Positions 51,921 to 62,789 of a DNA stretch of 64,000 bases are shown piece by piece; position 1 is the first letter of the stretch, and each line of letters starts with the position of its first letter. The notes under the pieces are model-generated. The model was not told the origin of the DNA. It saw only the letters and a program-made list of their open reading frames with translations, and ran no database searches. This DNA comes from Rhyzopertha dominica (Eukaryota > Arthropoda > Insecta > Coleoptera > Bostrichidae). The DNA lies in contig QCXZ01000064.1 of the NCBI GenBank assembly GCA_025024175.1, positions 11,160,001-11,224,000 on the forward strand. The letters run 5' to 3'. The translations under genes were made by a program, and so were the position numbers.

Positions 51921-54004
51921 AGGTGTATCATTATTATTATTATTATTAGAAAATACGATTTTTCACAACAATGTTATAAAAAACACTTGGTGACGCTACC
52001 ATACAAACCCGTAGACATACGAAAATAAAAAGTAGGCAAAAAAAATTAAAATACTCAACAAGAAAACTTTTGTAAAGAGCATTTTGCTGAAAAGTTCAAA
52101 TTCACATAAATAAGCCTTTTAATCCATACTTTTGACCAAACCCTTATGTTAAAGATTTTAGACATGTCTCCCCATTAGTTTCAAAGTGCGTCTAATAGGC
52201 TCCTAGCCGGATACATTTAAGCTGATTTGTTTAAGGATGCAAAATATAACTTATCGATTAAAAATAACTGCAACTTGTTATCAGACCTACGACTAATTCT
52301 GGCCGATATGACTAAAATTAACGTGCTGAAATGCATCCGTCCATCTGTATCGATATTATGAGATGAAGAGATAGGCATCATATGAAATACTTGCAAATAC
52401 ATGAAATACTAAAGAAATATACACACAGGATATAAAAATATCAACCCTGCCATTCGCATTATGTCAACGATAAATCAAAACATAACCAAAGGAATGAAAA
52501 GCTAACCCCAGTCCGTTTACGCTGTTACCACTGCAACGTGTACATAAATCGTAACTGGACGGACAAAAACCAGCTATAAATTATTCCGCAAACAGTTTCG
52601 TTATATTTATATGTGTACACACGATGTCCACGAACATTTTCTTTATGTGCTCGTCCGGCATTCATACGTACGTACTCTACATGTGAACACAAGCTGTCAA
52701 GTGCGTTATATAAAACAATGAAAACCGTGGTTTCTCGCTGTAGAGAGGTAAACGATTGTAGTATTCTAAGTCAAAACCCGAAGCGACGAAATTTTATCTG
52801 TTTAGACGACTCTTCCTCGTGACAGTCTCGTAGATTCTTTCGTTTATTTATTACTCATAACTACAGAAATCGTGGATAATTGTTTTCAGTAGTTATTTAC
52901 TTCACAGTGACTATCCATATCTCTTTCAACCAGTGTCGAAAAACTTACAATTCTCTTAGTAGTTTTAATTTATTGTTTCATGCCGTTTTTATCGCACATT
53001 GTCATTCGGCAGAAAGAAACGTATTTTTTACACTCTATAATTAGTATCACGTATTTAAGTCGCTAAGTCGTATAAAATTTGCTTACGTTGTCGGAATCTC
53101 TTTTAGACATGTAGCTCCAGCAAAATGGGAAGGTATAAAATCTTGACAACGTTGGGACATTGGACTACTGCTTCTGACGAAATGAAGCAAATGATAAAAG
53201 TTAATGTGAAAGAAGTGATGAATATTACAACCGTCTAGCTTTCGCTATTTAATACTAATTATATGTGAAGAACAATTGTGGACTCCAACTAAAGCTGGAA
53301 AAACATATAAGTAGTTAACAAGCTAAGGCAAAACGAAAGGAAAACAAACCAAAATAGGATTCAAAAATTGAATTTGGACAAAAAAATTCTCATTTGATCA
53401 GAAACATTGGTTGAACAAATCGAGATAAAATTAGGATTAGGATTNTATGTGCTAAGAAATGAAGGCCATAAGTAAGACTCGAAAATGAAAAATCCCAAAA
53501 GTAATAAAAGGAAAAATAGTGGCTGTTCCCCGAAACAGTCCTAATGTGAATTATGGAAAATGTATCGACTGCAGTAAACCATATATCGTTAGTAAACTTT
53601 ACATCAACCGCATGAGAGCATGCTATCAATTATACTTTTTTTATAAATGATTCTTATTATCATTAACTATACAAGTATTTAGCAACATTTTACTTTTCCA
53701 TTGAAAGTTATTAACTGAATGAAAATTTGGCGGCAACGTTATCTATTGAGAAATGTCTACAAACCAAGAATAAAAATCGGAGGTTGGAATTCCATTTTAA
53801 TTAGCTGCTTTATATTGTATTCTTGGGATGTGAAAGGATTTAAAATTTAAATATTTTTAAAACTTAAATTATTAGAAAATTATGGAGTCCCTCATTTGGA
53901 GGGCCACGGGCTGCCACTGATTATATTATGTCAAATTGAAGGAAATAAAAATCTGACTGTAAGTTTCATTAATTGTACTTTCCGTTATGTGGATGTGTGC
54001 TTAG
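51921..54004. other. Intergenic, nothing recognised
   Basis: A short (ATT)n tract at 51928-51948. Otherwise AT-rich with no supported gene. One ambiguous base at 53445. Confidence 0.45.
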
Positions 54005-54012
54005 CTCATCAG

Positions 54013-54643
54013 TAGGGCTGGGCAAAGTATCGAGTGTCGAGTATCGATACCATCTCGCAGAGGTATTTATATATCGAAAGTATTCAAAAGTATCGAAGTA
54101 TAGAAAATATTCAAAAGTATTGAAGTATCTAAAGTATTTAAAAATGTCAAAGTATCGAAAGTATTGAAAAGTATCGAAGTATCGAAAATATTAAAAAGTA
54201 TCAGAGTATCTAAAGTATTTAAAAGTATCGGAAGTATTCTATAGTTTCTGAAGTACCAAAACTATAAAATGTATTGTAAGTATCGAAGCATTGATATGGG
54301 CTTTGCAGAGTATCAATACTTGCTCAAGTAAAAAGTATCGAAATATTGGCATAATCTAAACCACAAGAATAATGTAAAGTATTGCAGTATTTAGTATATC
54401 AGCGGTATCAAAAGTGTTAAAAGTATGAAAATATCAAATTAATTTAAAGTATGAGTGTGTAAAGTCGGGAGATCTTGATACATTTGCTACTTTTAATAAT
54501 GACACTTCGATACTTTTGATACTTCAAGTACTTTCGTTACTTCGATATTTTTGATACTTTCAATACTTCAATACCTTTGACTAGTATCGATACTGCACTG
54601 GTATTGAATATCGATACCTGTTTAATGGTATCGCTCAGCCCTA
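54013..54643. mobile_element. hAT MITE (631 bp) built of GTATCGAAAGTATT words
   Basis: The left end TAGGGCTGGGC and right end GCTCAGCCCTA are inverted repeats. Flanking 8-mers CTCATCAG (54005-54012) and CTAATCAA (54644-54651) match at 6 of 8, a decayed 8-bp duplication. Nearly the whole left half is a chain of GTATCGAAGTAT / AAAAGTATCGAAGTAT words, mirrored on the right as ATACTTTTGATACTT. No coding potential. Confidence 0.78.
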
Positions 54644-54934
54644 CTAATCAATAAATAAAATAATTCAGCAACATGGCATGTACTAACGTTAAAATACGAG
54701 CAATGTTCAAATCCGAATGAACACTGATCCACCTACCGAAGTACTAATATTTCAGGAAGTGAGGTTCAGAAGAGACCGAGGCTTTTAAGGCCATGCCACA
54801 TTGGGTGGGAGTATGAAACTTTTTTAAATTGGTTAAACAAGATAGATTCAGCAGCTGAAAATGAATAGTAAAGTCTCCAGGATCGAATAACATCTTCGTG
54901 TATCCACCGTAATTCAATTACCTACACTATTATA

Positions 54935-55298
54935 CAGGATTTCTATAAATGATCCATGCATCCAGGGCGATTATGAAAATTATTGATTAAATAAATTTGC
55001 CGTCTCTCAGGAAAGTGACGTATACTTGTGACCTGTCGGTTTTTGAATTATTTGATATATTTTAATATGAAAAAACGCCTGGTAGTGTGTATTTTCAACA
55101 TATTCTGTAGTGTTTTGTGGCATAATTAACTTTAAGGTTGCAGAAAGCTCACATTATAAATCTGTGGTGTGACATTGATCTATAACTTTCAATACTATCA
55201 CCATGCATATTGTAGCTTGGCAGCAGTTACAAAAAGGCGGCACAAAGAATTCCGAAATCAACGCCGCCCGCGATGCACGAATCATTTATAGAAGCCCT
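54935..55298 (+). mobile_element. M1 element, internally shortened copy
   Basis: Starts CAGGATTTCTATAAATGATC (54935) and ends CACGAATCATTTATAGAAGC, then CCT (55298). It shares the subterminal CATCCAGGGCG on the left and CGCCGCCCG on the right with the 43.3-kb copy. It contains TTGTAGCTTGGCAGC-GTTAC, also found at 32478. About 364 bp. Confidence 0.72.
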
Positions 55299-58200
55299 TT
55301 AGTAACAGCAATGAAAACATTTAGAAGTGACAAATTTTATTATGTAAGCAATTTTTCTTACCAAAAACTTGAAAAAGCTCTAGTTTATAACTGTTACACC
55401 GAAATAAGAACAGGTATATAAAAATAAAAGCATTACTGTAAGTGCTGTTAAAAAGTAATAACAAAAAAGCTAAAATCTATAAGTCTGGGTTAAAGGTCGT
55501 CTACAGTACTTAACTAAACTGTGGTTCCCCCGGAAAAAAATTTTCAGTGGTATGTTCCCAGTTTACCGTCGTATTTATTGCTCTTCATTCATCGTTAACT
55601 AGATGTTTTACGTTTCAAGTTTAAGGTAGGCCGATGGCCGACTACGCTCGCAGAATAATAAATAGGTTCATCCGTCACAGAACTGGTACGTTGCGTCGTG
55701 CAATAAAACTCAAAGAATGACTCGTGTTAGTCATTGTCTTACCTGTTCCGACAACAAAGCAACGCAAATGAGGAAGTATAACAATAATCAGCGAGAATAA
55801 TGATGCGAGCAAATATTTGAAAGTGCAACGTTCTGTAGAAATGCAGACGTGCATATCCGTTTCTGTGTGGCNGATATGAAATAGTCTACTTTACATAAGT
55901 ATACTCAAACTATTATGAATGGTAAAAGACCACTAGTTTCATTCATGACAAACCCCGATAAGTATTAGGCAATCAGTTGTGGGACTTATTTAAAATATTC
56001 ATTAGCACTTATATTAATTAAAATTATCATTCGTATTAGTAACTACCATGTGTCATATATTTGTTTATTTGTACTATGTGTACCTTATGCAACTGAATAG
56101 GTATAAAATTTAGCACCTCTTGGCGAACTGGTACAATCTGGGAGCACGGTACCGGTAGTGCCCCCGCAAAAGCACAGCCGCACCATTCCTTTCCCGAATG
56201 CAATAAAGGCACTCTCGACCCCCTGTAACTTTGTTATGATTAAGCTAGAAACCTAAATGTTTAGTAGCGAACAGGACATATCATAACTAGTTATATTACC
56301 ATATTACATACTATTTATACCTGTAGTTTATTAACTGTTGCAAGTTAAATCGAGTCACTGACACTCACTCACTCACCGATCATCAAAATTCTAAGGTACT
56401 TATGTAGCAGATACACAAACTTCAAATTGTTCATTAAGCTAGGAAGGAAAACTAAAACATCGCTGAATATATATAATCGACTTAAAAGCCTAGTCAAAAA
56501 TTGTTTCATCAAAGCTTCTGAGAAAAACCAATAGATACAGGAATTTAGGAAAATACTTAGCTGACCTACAAAAAATATTACCTACAAAGAAAAAAGGACT
56601 AGAAGAGGAAGTGACATCTCATGAAAAATATAAAATGTACAAAAATGCAAACCCCGCAAAAAGTTCCGAAGTGTCATGTAAAACCAAGTCAGTTAAATTG
56701 ATAGATCATCTAAAAAAACATTGTTGCAAAATGCATTTTACTACATTATGATTAATATTATATTACATTCACTAATTGAAATAAATAGCACGATCCTGAG
56801 TTACTTGCAATGTCAAAATGTTAATTTTTTATAACATTGAAACTTCAAATCGGATTGCAAACTTAACTTCGCGTCACCTGTATGGATCTTCCTCGATCTT
56901 CTTTACTAATTATTAATTTAATTATTATTAATTTAATACCAGAGAGAGCTACTTAATGTTATTTTATTTTTATGTGTTGCGTATAGCTTGTTTCCTGTTT
57001 GCTGCTTGTTCCGTATATCTGTAGAATTAAGCTTAATTTATTGTGGGTTACTTATACATTGAAATAAACTAGGGATGTTTAAAGAATGCTATTTTTTGAC
57101 TAATTAAGTGCTTGCAGATTTTTGTATTAAACAATTTTGTTAGCTTTGAGTTTAGTAACGGATAAAAAGTCTTCCGCTGTTGATTGTCTCTCAAACTTTT
57201 GATGCACGACCACAAGTATTACAAATCACTACCTACATGTTTTATCAAGGATATTGCTTACTTGACATGCACGTATAATCTCAAAAAAATTATGATTTAA
57301 AAACGCCACAAGCATGATTGAAAATTTGAGAACCATTTATAGAAATATTACGTAATAGAAAGTAAAGGACAGGGATGAGTGGCCAATTTAAGCAAACATG
57401 TAAGAAATGGTTGGCAATTCTTGTTGCTCGTAGAATACTTTATTTTAAGAAATCAGCTTAACGTAATTTGTCATCCTCGATAACGTGTTTCATAAACGGG
57501 CGTATCAATGTGTTATAAAAATTATTTTAAGGATTCTGAAATACTGGGTTTTACGTTAAATTGAGGTTGCACCCTATATGTATATTACTTCATACAAATA
57601 CGAAAGTGACCTTACATAAAATCAATATACATTTAGTATCGCAAAAATGCTGCAACTGGTACACCAAACATTACTAAAAAGTCGTTTATCTTCAAAGAAT
57701 GCTTGTACTACTCCTCATTGTTTAATTTGTTTGCCAGGTGGTTTTTAATACGCATAATACTGCAACTGTTGGCCTAAAAACTGTTCATTTTCAAAAATCT
57801 TATTACATCACTGAATAAATATCACATTATCCCACTTTGCATATCAATTTACTGAATTAATACTTCTACCCTATTCAACTTCTTTTTAATTGTAATATTT
57901 TAGAATTGAACGAGTAAACAATACAATGTATGCTTCAGTTTATAATGCTATGTAATGTTTCTTTTTGGTCATGGGTGATAAGTGAAATGTGAAGTTTAAC
58001 TCTACTAACCATTCTGTTTAGTATATAAATTATCAACAAGCCTTTAGTTTTAGCTGAATACGACAAATCCTTGATACTTCTAAATATTTACGCTTTCCTG
58101 AATAATATTCTCATCAAATTATTACTGTTCTTACTTTTCACTAGACTTTAGTAGGTGACCCTAACGGATGTTTTAGGTTTCGGTTTCACGCGATTCCCAT

Positions 58201-58600
58201 GATGACTGGTCCTGTTGACAAGTGCAGACAGAACTAATCGCTAAGGTTTACAAAACGGTTTCTGTATGACCGAGATTCACTCTAGAGCACACTGATTATT
58301 TGTGTAGGTCTGCACAATTCATAGGCAAACGAGTTTTGTTTTCCCATAGCGACACGCCGTTCTTACTGTAAGTTCTGTTATTTAGCGTTAATGACCATAT
58401 TTTCTCGTATAACAATTTCTCATCAAATAGAATACTCTGGTTCAGATTCTACTCACCCTTGTGCATCACTCAATTATTATAGTCATAATCAGTGAGCGGC
58501 ATGCAACTTACGAAGATCATTATTCCACACATCAAAAAGCAGATAATTTTATATCGACCATTCCAGCAAACAATTTAATGCAATTCAAAGCAATCGGCAT
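55299..58600. other. Intergenic, nothing recognised
   Basis: AT-rich with one ambiguous base at 55872. A tiny basic frame at 55637-55720 was not called. No other feature. Confidence 0.4.
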
Positions 58601-58890
58601 TAGAGTTAACACATACTAACAATTTTAGATTGTCTACAGTCTTCTACACGTCACAATATCACTGATAAACAACAAGAAAAGCAATGGCCCAAGATTACTG
58701 CCCTGTGGCACATCTAATTTAACATTACATTGAATTGCTTTGGTAATCGTATTATTTGGTGGCACATGCAGGGATCATTGGATCAAATGTGACTGTAATT
58801 AAGCCAAGTTTATTAGAAAAACCAAACTGATCAAATATACTATAGTAAGTTGTGTATTGAAGCCTACAGAAACCATTCATCATACTGTTG
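58600..58890 (-). pseudogene. Jockey-like RT relic
   Basis: - strand: DVPQGSNLGPLLFLLFIS (about 58662-58715), the GVPQGSxLGPLLFxLFIND motif of jockey-clade reverse transcriptase, in clean frame. Preceding codons are only weakly RT-like. No YADD box is visible downstream. Confidence 0.6.
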
Positions 58891-59269
58891 CTTCTAGTAT
58901 TGTTTATGAAACTACTTTTGGAATTTTCTTGGTTGTGCTTTCGTGTTTAGTATATTAGCGGATTTTTCGCAAAAATAGTTATACACAATGTGTAGAGGTA
59001 TTATGCTAGAGCGCTGTTGCATGAATAATGATTTTTAGTTTTAATTTTGCAACTAATATGCAAGCGCTTGCAATCAATAGATCACCTGTTATTCAGAATA
59101 CACTGTAGTAGCCAAATTTATTTTTTATCATATTTATTATGGCTTTGTTAACCTAAGGAGGATTTTTTTGATGTTAGATGTAGTCACCGGTATACTGCTG
59201 ACAAATACAGATAAATACAAGCAACATGCATTAACATCACAAGTTGTCGATACTTCACTGAGAGAAAAT

Positions 59270-59475
59270 ATTGTAGTTATAATTAAAAATATAGTAACTG
59301 CAGCGGTAATATATGGTTAATATAGGGACAACCATATTTGTAGTTATAGTAACCATATGATTTTAGTTAGAGCTTTTAGACATATCAACAGTACAAGATC
59401 GCCATAACTATAGCTTTCTTGTTCAATTTACGGTGAGGTATGGTTTAATAGAGGATACAGCACAGTTACCGCGGC
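59270..59475. repeat. TATAGTTA word-repeat block
   Basis: Repeated ATAGTAACT, GTAGTTATAGTAACCATAT and CATAACTATAGC words. Similar words recur at 62400-62650. It resembles the subterminal repeats of the hAT MITEs here, but no ends were identified. Confidence 0.35.
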
Positions 59476-59598
59476 AATGTTATATGATGGGTTCTACTAT
59501 ATAATAATGGTGGTAGTAATAATAAATAATAGTAATAAAATAATAATAGTAGTAGTAGTAATAATAATAATAATTATTATTATTATTTATTTATTTAT

Positions 59599-60736
59599 TT
59601 ATTCTCCCACTGAGCTCCAGACACTGGATCGGCAGATGAGGACTATGCTCACTAAACATCAAATGTTGCACCCCAACTCAGCAATTGAAAGGTTATATCT
59701 TCCAAGAGATCAGGGCGGCCGAGGTATGTTAAATCTAGAAGAAACCTGTAAAAAGGAGAAACTTGGATTAACAAAATACTTCAAAACAAAAAACTTACCC
59801 TTTTACCAAACCTTAGCCTTGGCCGATAAAGGCTATTCCCCGCTGAACCTAGCTGCTCCAATTCCTGAAAAGCAAAAATATAGCGAGATGTTGAGAACCA
59901 AATGGAAAACCAAAGCAATGCACGGGCGCTTCTATGCCAGCTTGCATCAGCAAGAAGCCGACCTTAAGGCAAGCAACAGCTATCTGACTTCCGGATACCT
60001 TTTCCCGGAAACGGAGGGAGCTTTATGTGCGATCCAGGACCAAGTTGTCCCAACAAGATTTTACAAAAGGCATATTCTAAAGCAACCGGTTGAAACCACC
60101 ACATGCCGACTGTGTGGCCACGAGGAGGAATCTGTCCAACATCTTATTTCAGCGTGTACTTACCTGACACCCACTGTATACACAAGCCGCCATAATAACA
60201 TGGGAAAAGTTGTCCACCAGTTCGTAGCACAGAATGCAGGTCTTGCTAACAAAGGCACACCAATATACAAGTACGAGCCAAAAAACATTTTAGAGAATTC
60301 CAACATTAAAATCTATTGGGATACTACCATTCACACAGACAGACAGGTTCTCCATAATAGACCCGATATGGTTATAATCAACAAAACAACAAAAAAATGC
60401 ACAATAATAGACTTCGCTATCCCTCTTGACGACAACCTCAGCAGATCATATAAAACAAAAAAAGATAAGTACGTGCAACTTGCTGATGAGATCCAGGAAA
60501 TGTGGAAGATGCAAAATGTTGAGATTAAGCCACTGATAATTTCTGTCAACGGTCTAGTCCACAAAAACACTCGACGACATTTAGAGGAACTTCAAGTCCA
60601 ATCGAACGCCCTAACGTGGATGCAGAAAGCAGTCCTTCTTGGAACCACTGCGATCATCCGAAGAACGATCTCTAGGCGTTAACTTCAGTAGCCCTGAGAA
60701 ATCCGGCTACTGAAAAACTCCACTCAACAGTGTGAT
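59599..60736 (+). mobile_element. RLE non-LTR retrotransposon (Dong/R4-like), 5'-truncated copy 3
   Basis: 1.14 kb, open to the TAA at 60680-60682. It begins at YSPTELQTLDRQMRTMLTKH, 96 bp further in than copy 1, directly after a TAA/TTTA tract (59515-59598). Zinc finger CRLCGHEEESVQHLISAC (about 60104-60157) and RLE core RPDMVIINKTTKKCTIIDFA (about 60358-60417) are intact. It differs from copy 1 at about a dozen bases by eye. The upstream in-frame ATG (59477) lies in the microsatellite and is a chance fusion, not the native start. Confidence 0.92.
60684..60714 (+). promoter_or_regulatory. 3'-UTR hairpin of RLE copy 3
   Basis: Perfect TTCAGTAGCC/GGCTACTGAA stem with the same loop as in the other copies. 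The CACTCAACAGTG mini-hairpin follows at 60721-60732. Confidence 0.75.
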
Positions 60737-60739
60737 TAA

Positions 60740-60742
60740 AAA

Positions 60743-60785
<43 letters not shown>
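60740..60785 (+). repeat. (TAA)n tail of RLE copy 3
   Basis: About 45 bp of AAT/TAA repeats directly after GTGTGATTAAAAA. Confidence 0.9.
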
Positions 60786-60789
<4 letters not shown>

Positions 60790-61175
60790 CTTACTCAAAC
60801 CAAACCATACAATACCACATTTAATCACATACAGCCTGCACTAGTGAATTTTTTGCAATTTGTGGTTATTTTTCAGGTAAATATATACACAATATAATGA
60901 CGAAAACAATTTATTTAATTATTTTTTACACCATGGTTGTAAAGTAAACTAAATATTCTAATGTCCTCAAATATGTTTGTTTAAAAAAATACAAATAAAC
61001 AAAATAACTGCACAGTAAGTTACCTAAGATAGAAAAATCATTATAAACTTAAACTAAAAATAAATTCCCGACACTACACAGGATGACTGAACGGTATGTG
61101 CATAATGTTTTAAGAAAACAAATAAATTGTTACTCTTTTCGTACAAAAAGGTAGGTTTAAAGCATAGTTCTAATA

Positions 61176-61181
61176 TTTATT
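61176..61181 (-). terminator. Poly(A) signal of the SAM-domain gene
   Basis: AATAAA on the - strand, 65 bp after the stop codon. It lies within a mariner-end-like run (ACAGGGTGCCC), so the signal may be transposon-supplied. Confidence 0.45.
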
Positions 61182-61245
61182 GGGCACCCTGTAAGTATAA
61201 AAAAAAACTATTTAAACATGTGGATAACTAAAAAATAATACGTGC

Positions 61246-62293
61246 TTAGAGTATTTGACGTCCTGTGGCAGTTTTTAACAAAGTTTCTTTCAAATCCTGT
61301 ATACATAAATGATAAAATGCTTATTAATTTAAAAAATAAGCTAGAACTCTTACTGCATCATAACTGGGAAGATGTCGTGGAATATCTTCAATACTTTCTA
61401 CAATAAAGGGAAGCTGCCTTTTCTCAGGTACTGGTATCTGATCTAAAATGGTCGTTTGTATTTTAGACCAGGTTTTGGTGTGCAAAAAAATTCTTTTTAC
61501 CTAGAGGTTCATTGGTCAGAAAATCCGTAAAAGTCACTGTAATAGGAGAACATGGATTAGAAATTGTACTAGATGTGCTCAATCCTGAAACATTTGACGA
61601 GCAGCCAGGGGAAGACAGCAGTGTTAAATCTGAGAGGTTTTCTTTTTCCAATAAAGTACTGTCTTTAAATTCGGTGAATTTTGCAAGAAACTTGGATCTG
61701 TCACCTATTTCCGTTATGAGGCAAGCAACCAAATTGTCATTTAAATTGATAAAGGCCTCTTCATCAACGTTTTCAGCTGCAAAAAAAACATAAAATGAAG
61801 TTCAAAAGAAGGGACTGAATATTTTTATATATATACACTCCAGCCAATGATTATTCAAGATGTATTATACAGTGCACATCAAAAAGTCATTTGTCAACAA
61901 CCATAGCTGCATTTAACATTTTACCTGAACTCTGAACCTTCAACATTAATGCTTTCAAAATTTAACGTTGATAGAGGAGACTTTAGATCCGTACTGTATA
62001 ATATTACAACAGAAACACGTAGGGAGCCCTTAAACCCCAAATAATTTTCACAGGTGTGATTTAAAAAAATCAGCTATAAATAACCCTCGTCAACTATACA
62101 TTTTAACCCCTAATAGACAAATTTTATTCTGAAATTACGTGTTTCTTATGTAAATATAGAAATTGATTAAAGATGAATTACCTATATGCACAGTTTATAT
62201 AGCAGAAAGTCTCTAACCTTTAAAATGTTCCAGGAGGTGTGTTAGTCCCCAAGCATTCAGGCACTCACTTACCAAATTATAATTGTTATTCAT
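61246..62293 (-). CDS. Small SAM-domain protein, four exons, 163 aa
   Basis: Four - strand segments join in one frame through GT-AG introns: 62293-62218, 61776-61501, 61442-61354 and 61296-61246 (492 nt, ending in TAA). Introns are 441, 58 and 57 bp with good signals (GTTAGA/TTTTGCAG; GTAAAA/TTTTAG; GTAAGA/ATACAG). Residues about 9-62 look like a SAM domain: LNAWGLTHLLEHFK, then AENVDEEAFINLND and ITEIGDRSKFLAKF. A Ser/Thr-rich linker follows, then PFIVESIEDIPRHLPSYDA. SAM domains mediate protein-protein or RNA binding; its partner is unknown. Two frames crossing the first intron boundaries are artefacts. The protein ends at GRQIL; relatives I recall are longer, so a premature stop is possible. 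Poly(A) signal at 61176-61181. Confidence 0.75.
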
Positions 62294-62399
62294 AATAACT
62301 AAAACACCGAAACGAAACAAAAACGAGACACAATGGCATAAACGATTCGCAGTCTGCACGCTACAGGAATGAACGCGTATAGTAGCAAACATAGAACCC

Positions 62400-62655
62400 C
62401 AACCATAAGTAAAGTACCCAGAACAATTTAGTATGGTTGATAACTATAGAATAAAATAAACCACTTATAGTCGGATAAATATGATCCTATTAACGATTCA
62501 TATAGTTACATTAGCTATAATGATAGCAACAATAAAAATATAGTTGTCACAGCACAATGGTTTATATTCTTTTAGTTTACACTGCAATTAATATGGTATA
62601 ACTAACTATATTATACTTAACTGAACAATATAGTATTTAGAACAACGTAAATTTC
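62400..62655. repeat. ATATAGTT word-repeat block
   Basis: Repeated words such as AACTATAGA, ATATAGTTACATTAGC, ATATAGTTGTCAC, TATAACTAACTATATTA and AATATAGTATTT. Same flavour as 59270-59475; possibly the ends of one element on either side of the RLE copy and SAM gene. No termini proven. Confidence 0.35.
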
Positions 62656-62789
62656 TTAGAGTGTTGTCACATAGATCTGAGTACAGCCAAGGAAAATAGG
62701 CCTTTTTAAAATTGAACGGCCTTTAGTAATTACTGGGAAATATTAAAGATTCTTTAGACTTTATAAAAGTGTTAATACTAGGAGTAGGG

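Noticed and set aside
55637..55720. Small basic frame MADYARRIINRFIRH
   Set aside because: 27 codons, no context or homology; expected by chance.
59477..59598. In-frame ATG and Val/Ile-rich N-terminus fused to RLE copy 3
   Set aside because: The residues are encoded by the flanking TAA/TAG repeats; the retrotransposon is 5'-truncated and this is a chance fusion.
61463..61500. - strand read-through from the SAM exon into KKNFFAHQNLV
   Set aside because: This is the 58-bp intron; splicing at GTAAAA/TTTTAG keeps the frame and extends the protein through two more exons.
61512..61793. 93-codon + strand frame
   Set aside because: It is the antisense of the SAM gene exon 61501-61776, whose - strand reading has proper splice sites on both sides.
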